Source of the DNA: Arthrobacter sp. PAMC 25486
GTDB lineage: Bacteria; Actinomycetota; Actinomycetes; Actinomycetales; Micrococcaceae
NCBI RefSeq assembly: GCF_000785535.1
Contig: NZ_CP007595.1
Coordinates: 558,001-622,000 of the forward strand
Reading direction: 5' to 3'
DNA: 64,000 nt
Shown here in pieces: positions 24,822 through 33,428 of this stretch (its first letter is position 1; every line of letters starts with the position of its first letter). Made by a program: the position numbers and the translations under genes. The notes beneath the pieces were generated by a model. It saw nothing but the letters and a program-made list of their open reading frames with translations. It searched no databases and was not told where the DNA came from.

Positions 24822-24941
24822 GCGCTGGAATCGGCCAGAGAATAGAGCAGTCGCCCACAGAAGTTCCAGGGTCGCGCACCCATTCTGAATCGATACCGCA
24901 AAAAAAGCCTGCTGACCCGTTGCTAGGACGTTGGCGGTCTT

Positions 24942-24968
24942 TCTCGTATGCGGAACGGCCTGCGGGAC
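24942..24968 (+). repeat. Recurrent hairpin element, copy 6
   Basis: TCGTA pairs with TGCGGGA around TGCGGAACGGCC; followed by CAGC as in copy 1. It lies 121 bp after the lipoprotein stop. Confidence 0.65.
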
Positions 24969-25041
24969 AGCGCTATGGGGTGTATTGGAGCAGCGGCGAT
25001 TTTCAGACGACAAGCAGTGGCAACGCTCGGATTCCTTGGAA

Positions 25042-25767
25042 TTATCCAGGCCGTCGCAAATGATGCAAGACGTATCCGTACGTTAGTTTTGTGCGTTCGG
25101 GGTTCAGACCCAGCCACGGTTCCGATACCTCAGGGGGAAATTCCATCCTGATTACTGCTGTCAAATCATTGGGAGTATCGAAGGTCCAACTGCTCATCAC
25201 TTCATGGCGACTGGCTCCTCTTTCGGACCACCACCGTTGAATGTATTCGGCTTCTCCCTGAGTTGCTGCCGCCCATGGGTTTTGGGCAAGAAGTCGCGCA
25301 AACTCACCGTGAAGGTGATCGTTGTCAACGACGACCAAGGAGCCGCCTGGCCGAAGTACCCGCAGCACCTCGGCGAGACCAGCCGAGCAGTCATTCTTCG
25401 GAGTCGGAAAGAAGTATGCGAATCGAGCGTGGACAACATCCACGCTGGAATCCGCGAGCGGAATATGCTCGGCTGAACCAGCCAGAACGTGTGCACTTTG
25501 AGTTCTGGCACGTGCAGCTGGCATGAGCTCGGCTTCTGGTTCGACGCCAATGACGGGTTCGGCTGTCTCGGCGTAGCGTGGTAACCAATACCCGGAGCCG
25601 CACCCGAGGTCAACGATTTGTTTGCCGTCCCAGGATGCTTTTTGCTTCAACGCATCCCAGACAATGTTCTCCCTATCGAGGGCACCATTTTCGATCTCAT
25701 AGAGTTCCGGATTCTCGCCTTGGTTTCCGGCCCTAACAAAGTCGGACAGGTTGCGCTCAATTGTCAT
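25042..25767 (-). CDS. SAM-dependent class I methyltransferase
   Basis: 241 residues. Rossmann motif I is QIVDLGCGSGYWLPRYAETA at about 50-69, the acidic end of beta2 is VIGVEPEAELMPAARAR, motif with Asp before strand 4 is SVDVVHARFAYFFPTPKNDC and the post-motif strand is LAEVLRVLRPGGSLVVVDND. This places it in the Methyltransf_11 group acting on small molecules. The C-terminal 60 residues (WWSERGASRHEVMSSWTFDT) shape the substrate site. Target unknown. Confidence 0.88.
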   Translation of the reverse strand: MTIERNLSDFVRAGNQGENPELYEIENGALDRENIVWDALKQKASWDGKQIVDLGCGSGYWLPRYAETAEPVIGVEPEAELMPAARARTQSAHVLAGSAEHIPLADSSVDVVHARFAYFFPTPKNDCSAGLAEVLRVLRPGGSLVVVDNDHLHGEFARLLAQNPWAAATQGEAEYIQRWWSERGASRHEVMSSWTFDTPNDLTAVIRMEFPPEVSEPWLGLNPERTKLTYGYVLHHLRRPG

Positions 25768-26221
25768 GCTGAAATCAATTCCTTGCCATGATTCATCGGT
25801 TCCACGGCCCGGGAACAGCCCTAGTGAGTACGAAGAACACCCTGGAACTTCACGCTACCAGCCAACAGATTTTGTGCCGCTAAGAACACGGAAGAAAAAG
25901 CCCATCGGATGCTTTACCAAACAAGGCTGCCTGGGAGTCTCGTACCGCAGGAGGCGTCCCGCATAGTCAAATCAAAACGGTCCCGCAAACCGGTCGCGAG
26001 ACCGGACATATCCGTCCCTGACCTGCATCGTTGTGGTTTTCAATGCTAAATGTCGCATTTTTTGCAGAGCTAAATGTCGCACCACGAAACGCAACGACTC
26101 TCAGTTCAGACAGTTCCACAGGGGAACGTTCTACGAGACGCCATGCTCTGCCAACACGGCGCCTAAGGCAAGTTCGCTGGGTTCTTGAAAGCGATTAAGA
26201 CCACGGCAAGGACGGCTTGGA
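25768..26221. other. Spacer with IS-end-like repeats
   Basis: No gene. It holds a 6-bp hairpin CCGGTC-GCGA-GACCGG at 25990-26005, two direct copies of GCTAAATGTCGCA at 26045-26057 and 26069-26081 (the kind of end repeat seen in some insertion sequences) and hairpin copy 7. It probably contains an eroded IS end. Confidence 0.55.
26112..26140 (+). repeat. Recurrent hairpin element, copy 7
   Basis: GTTCCACAGGGGAACGTTCT followed by ACGAGACGCC. Closest to copies 5 and 14. Confidence 0.65.
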
Positions 26222-26390
26222 TCAATTTTTCTGGGCGTGTAGCGCCTGAGTGGTCGGCCGTATCTCCGGTAGGCCCGCGGCCCATAGCGCGGTGAGCGCC
26301 GCATTGGTGAGGGTAGCGATGTTCCTGGGCGCGTGGCCGGTGCGCACCTGGTGGTTGTGGTCCTCGTTATACGTGGTGTCGCGGCGGGAT
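26222..26390 (-). mobile_element. ISAs1-family transposase, C-terminal remnant (minus)
   Basis: Minus-strand reading gives TTYNEDHNHQVRTGHAPRNI and ATLTNAALTALWAAGLPEIR before the stop at 26222. V-R-T-G-x-A-P-R-x-x-A-T-L is the conserved end of ISAs1/IS4-type transposases. The rest of the gene is missing; it abuts an oppositely directed remnant of the same family. Confidence 0.7.
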
Positions 26391-26666
26391 GTCACGTGGA
26401 ATGAAGACGAGTCCCAAGTCAGGATCGGGCAGGCGCCGCGAGTGATGGCAACGCTAAACATTGCCATAACCATTCTCAAGCGACTGGGTCACAACAACGT
26501 CACCGGGGCCACCCGGAAAATCCGAAACTATCCCGAGCATACGCTCGAGCTCATCGGTTTCAACGCATCCTGCGCGACTTTGCAGTCGCCGGAGGGTGGG
26601 GAAAACCCCACCCCGCATTCACCGGCTGGCATGATGGTTTCAGGACTCTGCCGCAACAAGAATTGA
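26385..26666 (+). mobile_element. ISAs1-family transposase, C-terminal remnant (plus)
   Basis: Plus-strand reading gives VTWNEDESQVRIGQAPRVMA, TLNIAITILKRLGHNNVTGA and NYPEHTLELIGF, a second, different copy of the ISAs1 transposase C-terminus. Joined head to head with the minus remnant at about 26390. After about 26560 the frame continues to 26666 without transposase-like sequence. Confidence 0.7.
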
Positions 26667-26669
26667 ACC

Positions 26670-28006
26670 ATGACCAACTCCCTAGCACCCGCCCGGCAAA
26701 AGTCGTGGTTTATCCTGCGTCCCGCGACGTGGCACCAGATCGGCGCCGACCTGGCGTACATCCTGCCCGGCTTCTTCGTTTCCCTTGCCTCGTTCACGGC
26801 GCTTGTCACCTTGTTCACGCTCGGGATCTCCACTCTCGTCATCTGGGTGGGGCTGCCGATCCTGGTGGCCTGTCTGGCCACGGCGCGTTGGTTTGCCAAC
26901 GTCAACCGCAGTGCACTGCGGCGCTGGGCCGGGGATATTCCTCCCGTCCACTACCGGGCCCCGCACAAAAACACCGTCAGCGGCATGTTCAAAAATCTTG
27001 CCGACCCGCAGTTGTGGAAAGACTTCATCCACGGCTTCCTCGTGACATTTCCCCTGCGCACAGTGTCTTTCTGCGTCGCCATTACCTTTTTGGTTGCCGG
27101 TCTCGGCGGGTTGACGCAATGGTTCTGGCTCCGATTCCTGCCCGCGGACAACATCTCCCTGTTTGGACTCAACTCCTCCCTAGTTGAACTTATCGGTCTG
27201 GACAAGTACCTTGGCGTCAGCCCGGAGACGGTAGAGGCATGGCTGGGACTGGTCTACGGTGCAGTCCTTTTGCTGCTGCTGCCCTCCCGTTCATCACCCA
27301 TCTCCTCGCCACCGCCGACGCCGCCACCACCCGAGCCCTCCTCACCAACGAAACCGCCGCCCTGCGTGCCCGCAGCGAGGAGTTGGCTGCGAGCCGTGCC
27401 CAGGTGGTTTCGGAGGAAGCCAGCACGCTGCGTAAGATCGAGCGCGATCTGCACGACGGCCCGCAGCAGCGCCTCATCCGGCTGCAGATGGACGTCGCCG
27501 CGGCTCAGCGGCAAATGGACAGTAACCCGGAAGCCGCCCGCGAGCTCATGGACGGCGCGCTGGAGCAAAGTCGCGAGGCCCTAACCGAGCTGCGCCAGCT
27601 GTCCCGCGGCATCGCCCCGCCGCTGCTCACCGACAGGGGGCTGCGGGCGGCCGTAGAGTCGCTGGCCGGGAAGTCGGCAGTCCCCGCAACTGTCGCCGGC
27701 AACCTCCAACACGGAGCCCGGCTTGCCGAGAGTGCCGAGAATGCCGCCTACTTTGTTGTCTCAGAAGCCCTGGCCAACGTCTCGAAGCATTCGGGAGCCA
27801 ACCAGGCCGCCATCAATGTGGCTGCGCATCCCACCGAGCTGCTCATCGAGGTGATGGACGACGGCGGTGGCGGCGCCCATGTGGGCAAGGGCCACGGTCT
27901 TGCCGGCCTCGTCGACAGGCTCGCCGGCGTGGACGGCTCGCTGGAAATCATCAGCCCCGACGGCGGACCCACCACCGTGCGCGCCCTCATCCCCTTGCAT
28001 CCATGA
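26670..28006 (+). pseudogene. Two-component sensor histidine kinase (DesK/NarX type), frameshifted
   Basis: The N-terminal frame from ATG 26670 encodes four membrane helices (LPGFFVSLASFTALVTLF, STLVIWVGLPILVACL, FPLRTVSFCVAITFLVAGL, WLGLVYGAVLLLLLP). At a CTGCTGCTG run near 27275 the frame shifts and the kinase continues in the next frame to 28006: HisKA_3 with RKIERDLHDGPQQRLIRLQM (phospho-accepting His), NVSKHSGANQAAINVAAH (N box) and GHGLAGLVDRLAGVDGSLEI (G box). A single missing base in a repeat explains it: a real mutation, phase variation or a sequencing error. The response regulator follows 37 bp later. Confidence 0.82.
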
Positions 28007-28043
28007 GCCGCCGGGCACCGCACACGGGCAATATTGTTGATCC

Positions 28044-28715
28044 ATGCGTGTTGTTTTAGCTGAAGATTCCGTGCTGCTCCGTGAGGGTCTTGTCCGCCTG
28101 CTCGAGGAGATCGGTGCCGAGGTGTGCGCGGCGGTGGGTGACGGCGTCGAACTTCTCAAAGCGGTGGATGAGCATGTCCCGGACCTGCTCATCACGGATG
28201 TGCGGATGCCGCCCTCTCACCGAGACGAAGGCCTGAGGGCTGCCCTCGACGTCCGAAGGAAGCATCCGTCGGTGGCCATCATGGTGCTCTCGCAATATGT
28301 GGAGTTGAGCTATGCGAGCGAACTGCTGGCGGGTGCAGCAACAGGCGCTGGGCTGGGGTACCTACTCAAGGACCGGGTTGCCCGCTTTGAGGATTTCGCC
28401 GACGCCGTCCGCCGCGTCACCACGGGAAACACCGTGATTGATCCGGAGGTCGTCAGCGCTTTGCTCGGCAACCGGAGCGCCGCCGATCCCTTGAACGCAC
28501 TCAGCCCACGGGAGTCGGAGGTCCTTGAACTGATGGCCCAGGGGCTCACGAATGCGGGCATTGCCAGGGCGCTCGTGGTCAGCGGCGGCGCCGTGGAAAA
28601 ACACATCAGCTCCATCTTTTCCAAATTGAGCCTGCAACAAACACCCACCGACCACCGACGCGTCTTGGCCGTGCTGCAATTCCTGCAGAACCGCCGCCAG
28701 CCGGGCCGGGCCTAA
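28044..28715 (+). CDS. NarL/LuxR-type response regulator
   Basis: 223 residues, intact. Receiver domain: VVLAEDSVLLREGLVRLLEE, phospho-acceptor Asp in DLLITDVRMPP (about 53) and the GYLLKD switch Lys near 110. The DNA-binding domain is LSPRESEVLELMAQGLTNAG, then ARALVVSGGAVEKHISSIFS (LuxR helix-turn-helix). It belongs with the frameshifted kinase at 26670; without the kinase it may depend on other phosphodonors. Targets unknown; such pairs often control exporters or envelope genes. Confidence 0.92.
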   Translation: MRVVLAEDSVLLREGLVRLLEEIGAEVCAAVGDGVELLKAVDEHVPDLLITDVRMPPSHRDEGLRAALDVRRKHPSVAIMVLSQYVELSYASELLAGAATGAGLGYLLKDRVARFEDFADAVRRVTTGNTVIDPEVVSALLGNRSAADPLNALSPRESEVLELMAQGLTNAGIARALVVSGGAVEKHISSIFSKLSLQQTPTDHRRVLAVLQFLQNRRQPGRA

Positions 28716-28734
28716 ATTCCATCCTCAGTACTCG

Positions 28735-29140
28735 TTAGCCGTACTCATATGCGGATCAATGGTGAAGTAGGGAGAAAAGGGCATGGCCCGGATGGCATTG
28801 TTCTTTTTTCGAAAAGTCAACGCCATGGCTGTAACCGGCATCGTTCAGGATATCTACGACGTCGTGTCCCTGCGCGGTGGTTCGTTGTCACCTGCCAACC
28901 GTTTTTGCCAGTCCACGCTTCCTTGATCTCTTGCACATAGCCGGGCCCGTCGGCGCCCGGCACGAGGGACACATAGATCAGTCCCATCCACAAATGACCG
29001 TCGTCGCTGCAACGGAGCAGGCTTGATTCGTCCTTCTGGTCCACGTCAACGATGTCCCCAGGGGGAATCGCGGCAACCATGCCGCTTTCATTCGCCATGG
29101 TGGTGGTCTTGGCCGTCTGCAGGTCCTGCGTGTCGGCTGG
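28735..29140 (-). pseudogene. Decayed secreted/lipoprotein-type gene
   Basis: A readable part runs from 29098 downward: VAAIPPGDIVDVDQKDESSL, LRCSDDGHLWMGLIYVSLVP and EIKEAWTGKNGWQVTTN, resembling actinobacterial secreted proteins that bind a sensor-like ligand. After about 28880 the sense continues in another frame (VVDILNDAGYSHGVDFSKKE). Upstream of 29098 protein-like sequence also continues without a start or signal peptide. At least two frame defects. Confidence 0.55.
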
Positions 29141-29251
29141 TCGTGAGACGCAAGGTGGCGATCTGGTTGAGGGGTTCCCCGTAGGTGGGTAACGAGCGGG
29201 GCTTCGTGGGTGTGGGGCAGTTAGGTTCGATTCCTGTGGAAGTATGAAGGC

Positions 29252-30160
29252 ATGTTGTCTTCGTCTGCTGGCCGGTTGCCCCGGCGCGCGTTATTGGTAT
29301 CCATGGCCCTGATTCCCTTGGCGGGGTGCGTTGTTGCGAACGAATCGGGGCAAGTGCCACAGCCAGCATCCGGTACCTCGGACCGTGATACTGAATTCGT
29401 TGCGTTGGAGAAGAAATACGACGCCCGCTTGGGGGTCTTCGCGGTGGATTCACGAACGAATGCGGCGGTCTCGTATAGGGCTGACGAGCGGTATGCATTT
29501 TGTTCAACTTATAAGGCGCTGGCCGCTGCGGCTGTGCTCAACCAACGTACTGTCCACGAGCTTGATGAGGTAATTCACTACGCCCGCGAGGACCTTGTGG
29601 CCTACTCACCCGTCACCGAGAAGCATCTCGAACAGGGGATGACGGTTCGAGCATTGTGCGAGGCGGCCGTCCGGCACTCTGATAACACCGCCGGTAACTT
29701 ACTCTTCCAGGAACTGGGAGGCCCACAGGGCCTGAATGGGAAACTGCGGGAACTTGGCGATGATGTCACGCAAATGGATCGAGTTGAGGGCGCCCTCAAC
29801 AGTGCAGTCCCTGGAGAGCTGCTTGACACCAGCACGCCACGTGCCTTGGCAAATGACCTGCGACATTACGCACTCGGGTCAGGTCTCAGCGCAGAGAAGA
29901 GCGCAATCTTTAACGACTGGCTGGAAGGGAATGCCACTGGAGCCAATCTGGTCCGCGCCGGTGTTCCCCAGGAATGGAAAATCGGGGACAAGAGCGGCGC
30001 AGGTGCATACGGCACCCGCAACGATATCGGGATCATCCACCCACCTGCAGGAAATCCGATCTGTATCGCAGTTTTGTCCACACGAACAACACCTGACGCC
30101 ACCTACGATGACAAGCTGATCGCCGACGCAACTCGAATCGCCGTCCAACACCTCATCTAA
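29252..30160 (+). CDS. bla: Class A beta-lactamase (lipoprotein)
   Basis: 302 residues. Signal peptide with lipobox LAGC at about 26 anchors it outside the membrane. Class A motifs in order: S70-x-x-K73 as FCSTYKALAAAAVL, S130-D-N as VRHSDNTAGNLLFQELGG, E166 within MDRVEGALNSAVPGELLDTS and K234-S-G as WKIGDKSGAGAYGTRND. The catalytic Ser, both Lys and the general-base Glu are present, so it should hydrolyse penicillins. A leading TTG/ATG choice is not a problem: ATG 29252 fits the signal peptide. It lies alone in the accessory region. Confidence 0.93.
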   Translation: MLSSSAGRLPRRALLVSMALIPLAGCVVANESGQVPQPASGTSDRDTEFVALEKKYDARLGVFAVDSRTNAAVSYRADERYAFCSTYKALAAAAVLNQRTVHELDEVIHYAREDLVAYSPVTEKHLEQGMTVRALCEAAVRHSDNTAGNLLFQELGGPQGLNGKLRELGDDVTQMDRVEGALNSAVPGELLDTSTPRALANDLRHYALGSGLSAEKSAIFNDWLEGNATGANLVRAGVPQEWKIGDKSGAGAYGTRNDIGIIHPPAGNPICIAVLSTRTTPDATYDDKLIADATRIAVQHLI

Positions 30161-30480
30161 CAGCGGGCGCAGACACCCGTGCATGGCTCTGCAGGACGAA
30201 GTGAATAAACGAGCGCTAGTGAGACTTCTCAACTCCGTTTTCCGGATGGGGTCTGCACAAGTATCGTTACTCGTCTGTATGCCCTTCCCGTTGTCATTTT
30301 CCTCTAATGGCGACTGCACATGCTGTCTAAAGTTCTCTGCACAGCATTGGGCCCACAAGAGGAACCTCCAATGGCCCAGCCGAGCCGAATAAGTGCCCGG
30401 CTGAAATGTATCAACCGGGCACTTCGAATATTGAGGACCTAGAGAAAATCCTTAATGACTTCTTCAACAAAGAGTAACAT
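30161..30480. other. Intergenic repeat-rich spacer
   Basis: No gene. It contains a longer version of the recurrent element: blocks CTCGTCTGT and GTCATTTTCC at about 30270-30303 recur before copy 10, and GGCGACTGCAC at 30309-30319 recurs before copy 9. A perfect ATGCTGT/ACAGCAT hairpin (30320-30347) precedes copy 8. Confidence 0.6.
30349..30377 (+). repeat. Recurrent hairpin element, copy 8
   Basis: GGGCC pairs with GGCCC around a loop containing AAGAGGAACCTCC. The stem sequence is wholly different from other copies while pairing is kept. Confidence 0.65.
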
Positions 30481-30723
30481 TTATTGAGAATCGCGTTCTT
30501 GCCGCTGCTTCTTGATGTTCAATAGGACGCCAATAACACCTGCAACTGCACCAATCTGTAGCAGAATTCGTCCAACAGATAGCCCAGTGTCAAATGAGGT
30601 TGACCCCGCAGTAGTGGAGAACAAAGCAATTGCGGATACTACCAACCCGGCCACTAAGAGAGTTGCGCAAACGATGAAAAGTATGCGAATAGTGGCATTA
30701 CTACCATTCCAGAAGGCACTCAT
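30481..30723 (-). CDS. Small membrane protein paired with exported protein 30753
   Basis: 80 residues with two membrane helices (IRILFIVCATLLVAGLVVSA and VGRILLQIGAVAGVIGVLLN) and a strongly basic C-terminal tail (KKQRQERDSQ) expected in the cytoplasm. It follows the exported protein gene by about 30 bp on the same strand. The same order recurs at 41482/42137 and 46227/46821, so an immunity or anchoring role for the partner is a reasonable inference; no family is recognised. Confidence 0.6.
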   Translation of the reverse strand: MSAFWNGSNATIRILFIVCATLLVAGLVVSAIALFSTTAGSTSFDTGLSVGRILLQIGAVAGVIGVLLNIKKQRQERDSQ

Positions 30724-30752
30724 TACGTATTCCTAACCTTGTTACACTGTGC

Positions 30753-31397
30753 TTACTGAGCCCAACAGATAGGAGGGCCAACATAGAGCTGGTTGATGTA
30801 TATCCCGGATCCCCACGACGCGCAAATTCCGAGTCCAGCTGCACCAATTGTAAACATTGCTGCTGCCACTACAGCTGCGGCTGCACCAATGCCTGTCGGA
30901 GAAGCAAATATGCCAACCAAACCAGCTACTCCGACACCGCCCCACATTGCGTTGATCACAACGTTAGTGAGGCACGAGTCCATCCGAATCTGATGTCCCC
31001 ACCAATAGAAATTCGAACCAGTTCGTCCCTGACACGCTGCGGCTGCGGCTGCAACTGTACCTGCAACTTCAGCAAGCTCCGCACCGGCGACTTCTACACC
31101 AGCGGGCGCGTTGAATGGCACACCCCCACCAGCAATGAATCCGGCTGCGAACTCTGTCGCAAATTCCGCATCAACGCCGGCTGCGACAGCTTCGGTGTAG
31201 TCGAACTGATCAACACCGTCAACGTTCGAAACGCTCTTGAGGACCAAGTCCACCTGCTGACTCTGGTAGTCAGTGACCTGAAATTCGTTTGAACCGGATG
31301 TGTCTTGCGGAACTGCTTCGAAAGCCTGTGCAGGCACTGAACCAAACCCAAAGGCCAATACTGCTGCGACTGTCAATACACCTAATATTCGTCTCAA
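30753..31397 (-). CDS. Exported Ala/Gly-rich hydrophobic protein, module 1
   Basis: 214 residues from TTG 31397, which has GGGGGA upstream. A Sec signal peptide (RRILGVLTVAAVLAFGFG then VPAQA) is followed by a soluble region of about 90 residues, then CQGRTGSNFYWWGHQIRMDS with a second Cys, and two hydrophobic Gly/Ala-rich helices (VVINAMWGGVGVAGLVGIFA, AAAAVVAAAMFTIGAAGLGI) with two more Cys near the end. The arrangement C-x-G-R-T...W-x-x-x-I...S-C followed by G-rich helices is shared with the protein at 41482. This looks like a secreted, membrane-active peptide precursor or bacteriocin, but the function is inferred. Confidence 0.65.
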   Translation of the reverse strand: MRRILGVLTVAAVLAFGFGSVPAQAFEAVPQDTSGSNEFQVTDYQSQQVDLVLKSVSNVDGVDQFDYTEAVAAGVDAEFATEFAAGFIAGGGVPFNAPAGVEVAGAELAEVAGTVAAAAAACQGRTGSNFYWWGHQIRMDSCLTNVVINAMWGGVGVAGLVGIFASPTGIGAAAAVVAAAMFTIGAAGLGICASWGSGIYINQLYVGPPICWAQ

Positions 31398-31814
31398 TTT
31401 ATTTCCCCCATAGAAATCAATGCGACATGTCCATATTTCGGACATATTTTATTCCATCACAAATAGAACGGAAGGTCACTGGCCAAAAGGACAGTCCGCC
31501 TAACCCCGCCCCACGGCGCACGGCGCACGGCGCACGGAAAATTCTGCTCCACGGTCTCTTCTCGCACACAAGTTGGCGCCGGTGCCCGCCATCCCGCCTG
31601 CGTCCAGGGTCTACCCCACCTGTTGTGCCAAGACCCCGCCAAGCATTTGTGACTTCACAGCCGGCGGCACGCTCATGTAAAGCAGGGTCTGCTTCTTCAC
31701 CTCAGCCTGTCATTGCACCATTGTCAGCGCTATGAGTACTGGCTTACCCGACACCACAACCCCGGGTTGACGGCAAGACGGCGCGGAACAAATCAAATAG
31801 GGCAACATGTACGG
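31398..31814. other. Gene-free stretch
   Basis: No supported gene in about 415 bp. It contains a small tandem array (ACGGCGC three times near 31514-31537) and an AT-rich promoter-like region for the exported protein at 31397. An open frame 31289-31735 (+) has no recognisable content. Confidence 0.5.
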
Positions 31815-32570
31815 CTACAAGGAACTTTCTAATAGATCTCGCAATCCGGCTGCCGTTTTCCGAAGGCGACTGCACTGAGTGTCCGAAGTCCTCTGCGCTG
31901 AGTTAGATCGCCCGTAAGGGGAACGGTATGCGGGACGATGCGCCCCTTCTGGTAGTTCCCAGGCCTTGAGTAGACCTGTGGCGATGAACGCTTTACGGTA
32001 AATCTCTTTGATGACGAGTTCCTTGCGGGCGTTGTACTGCATGGAATGTTCGCCGGCGGCCCGCGACAAAGCTGCCGCCTTACGCTTGGTATCTGCGTAG
32101 TGAACGCGATCGTCAGTATTGGCACGAAGCCAGTCGTGGAAGATTCGATGTTTGATTACTTCGGGACTGTCATAGGCAAAGACGTGCAGATGGCAAGCCG
32201 GCTCTAAGTGGCGCAGGACTCGATGTCCAAACCTCCAAGGTTCCCGAACCCGTAGTTCGAAACCGGCGCGTTCAAGTGCTGGAATGTATGATGCCTCGTC
32301 GTTGGGGTCGGCGACGATCAGGTCAATGTCGATAATCGGTTTGGCGGGGAGGCCCGGAACTGAAGTCGAGCCAACATGTTCGATGACCAGCGCGCGCCAG
32401 CCCAGAGCGCCCTCGATCTCCTTGGCGAGCAATTGGAATTGCCCTGGCCATGCATCACTCCAATCGACTATGTCGAAATTCAGTGATGGTCCTGCGCCAG
32501 GAACGTAGGGGGCTTGCCCTTCGGGAACAGATGGTTCGTGAAACGTCACGATGTCGTTGGCATTTGGCAT
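31815..32570 (-). CDS. GrpB/UPF0157 nucleotidyltransferase-fold protein
   Basis: 251 residues from ATG 32570. GrpB family landmarks: FQLLAKEIEGALGWRALVIE, HVGSTSVPGLPAKPIIDIDL (the nucleotidyltransferase-like G-S-T...D-x-D) and HLHVFAYDSPEVIKHRIFHD, then MQYNARKELVIKEIYRKAFI. A normal GrpB protein would end soon after residue 195; here about 50 additional residues run through hairpin copy 9 on the opposite strand, so the natural stop seems to have been lost at the element. Function of the family is unknown; a ligase role in coenzyme A metabolism has been proposed for distant fusions. Confidence 0.8.
   Translation of the reverse strand: MPNANDIVTFHEPSVPEGQAPYVPGAGPSLNFDIVDWSDAWPGQFQLLAKEIEGALGWRALVIEHVGSTSVPGLPAKPIIDIDLIVADPNDEASYIPALERAGFELRVREPWRFGHRVLRHLEPACHLHVFAYDSPEVIKHRIFHDWLRANTDDRVHYADTKRKAAALSRAAGEHSMQYNARKELVIKEIYRKAFIATGLLKAWELPEGAHRPAYRSPYGRSNSAQRTSDTQCSRLRKTAAGLRDLLESSL
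31911..31936 (+). repeat. Recurrent hairpin element, copy 9
   Basis: CCCGTA pairs with TGCGGG around AGGGGAACGGTA. It lies inside the abnormal C-terminal extension of the GrpB gene. Confidence 0.7.
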
Positions 32571-32697
32571 AGCCCTATTCTCACTGATCCTTACTGCCTC
32601 TAAGTTCTGCACCTTTCATCTGGTGGCAAAGCGCTCCGCAAGCCGAAGATGCTATGGAGTGCCTGAGGTGGTTGCGCGGGTCGGCTGCCGACTGGGG

Positions 32698-32703
32698 TAT
32701 AGT
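32698..32703 (+). promoter_or_regulatory. TATAGT -10 box for a leaderless GNAT gene
   Basis: TATAGT ends 6 nt before GTG 32710, the spacing at which transcription would begin at the start codon itself. The -35 is weak (TTGCGC at 32672, 20 nt upstream). Confidence 0.55.
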
Positions 32704-32709
32704 GACGAG

Positions 32710-33249
32710 GTGCCAGCTGAATTCGAAATTACGACGGTGATAGAACCGCTAAGTCTTGCAGTTTTTCCGGAACTATTCGCCTTTGAACGTGACAATCGCG
32801 AATATTTTGCAGAGTGGGTGCCGGACCGCGGAGACGAGTACTTTTTACAGTTCCAAGCGAACAATCAGGCGCTCATAAACGAGCAAACAGCCGGCGACTC
32901 TTTCTTTTTCATTGTTCGTGACGAAACGAATCGACTAGTCGGGCGGGTCAACCTAGTCGATGTGAGGGAGGGCTCCATCTCGCTGGGGTTCCGAATTGCA
33001 CAGAAAGCAACCGGCATTGGACATGCTGGACGGGCAGTCAAGCTCGCGTGCGCTTTCGGCCAGAAGCGCGGTATACAGACCATCACTGCAATGACGACGC
33101 TCGCCAATCGCGGGTCTCAGCGCATCTTGGAGCGGTCCGGCTTTGGCAACGCTTCTGGGAATCCGGCGTTCGTTTTGCTGAACGGACTTGAACACAAGAT
33201 GTTGCACTACGCGCGCGACTTGAACCCGAAAGATAGCCTCCACGGATAG
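32710..33249 (+). CDS. RimJ/RimL-type GNAT N-acetyltransferase
   Basis: 179 residues. VPAEFEITTVIEPLSLAVFP begins the domain; EAG-type loop appears as GFRIAQKATGIGHAGRAVKL (about 106-125), with ITAMTTLANRGSQRILERSG, F following as the alpha4/beta strand of RimJ/RimL enzymes. GTG 32710 is preceded by a TATAGT box 6 nt upstream; the upstream frame back to 32551 is not protein-like. Divergent from GrpB. Substrate unknown. Confidence 0.82.
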   Translation: MPAEFEITTVIEPLSLAVFPELFAFERDNREYFAEWVPDRGDEYFLQFQANNQALINEQTAGDSFFFIVRDETNRLVGRVNLVDVREGSISLGFRIAQKATGIGHAGRAVKLACAFGQKRGIQTITAMTTLANRGSQRILERSGFGNASGNPAFVLLNGLEHKMLHYARDLNPKDSLHG

Positions 33250-33309
33250 CGAATATCAGCGTCAGAGGTTCTCTGCGTAAATATCAGCACTCGTCTGTGC
33301 AGCCGTCAT

Positions 33310-33339
33310 TTTCCCGTGTGGGGAACCTCTTGCGGGAAA
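33310..33339 (+). repeat. Recurrent hairpin element, copy 10
   Basis: TTTCCCG pairs with CGGGAAA (7 bp) around TGTGGGGAACCTCTTG. An upstream AGAGGTTC at about 33265-33280 is complementary to GAACCTCT in its loop. Confidence 0.75.
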
Positions 33340-33428
33340 CCGTATTGGGCATCATGGTTTTCGTATTCTTGTGCTTCGCGGCGGAACTATGCTGTAGCGT
33401 CGGGTGAAATCCATATTGGGGGAGAAAA

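Noticed and set aside
25990..26005. Hairpin CCGGTC-GCGA-GACCGG as a site-specific recombination site
   Set aside because: Only a 6-bp arm in a gap with IS remnants and no adjacent recombinase; too common at this GC content.
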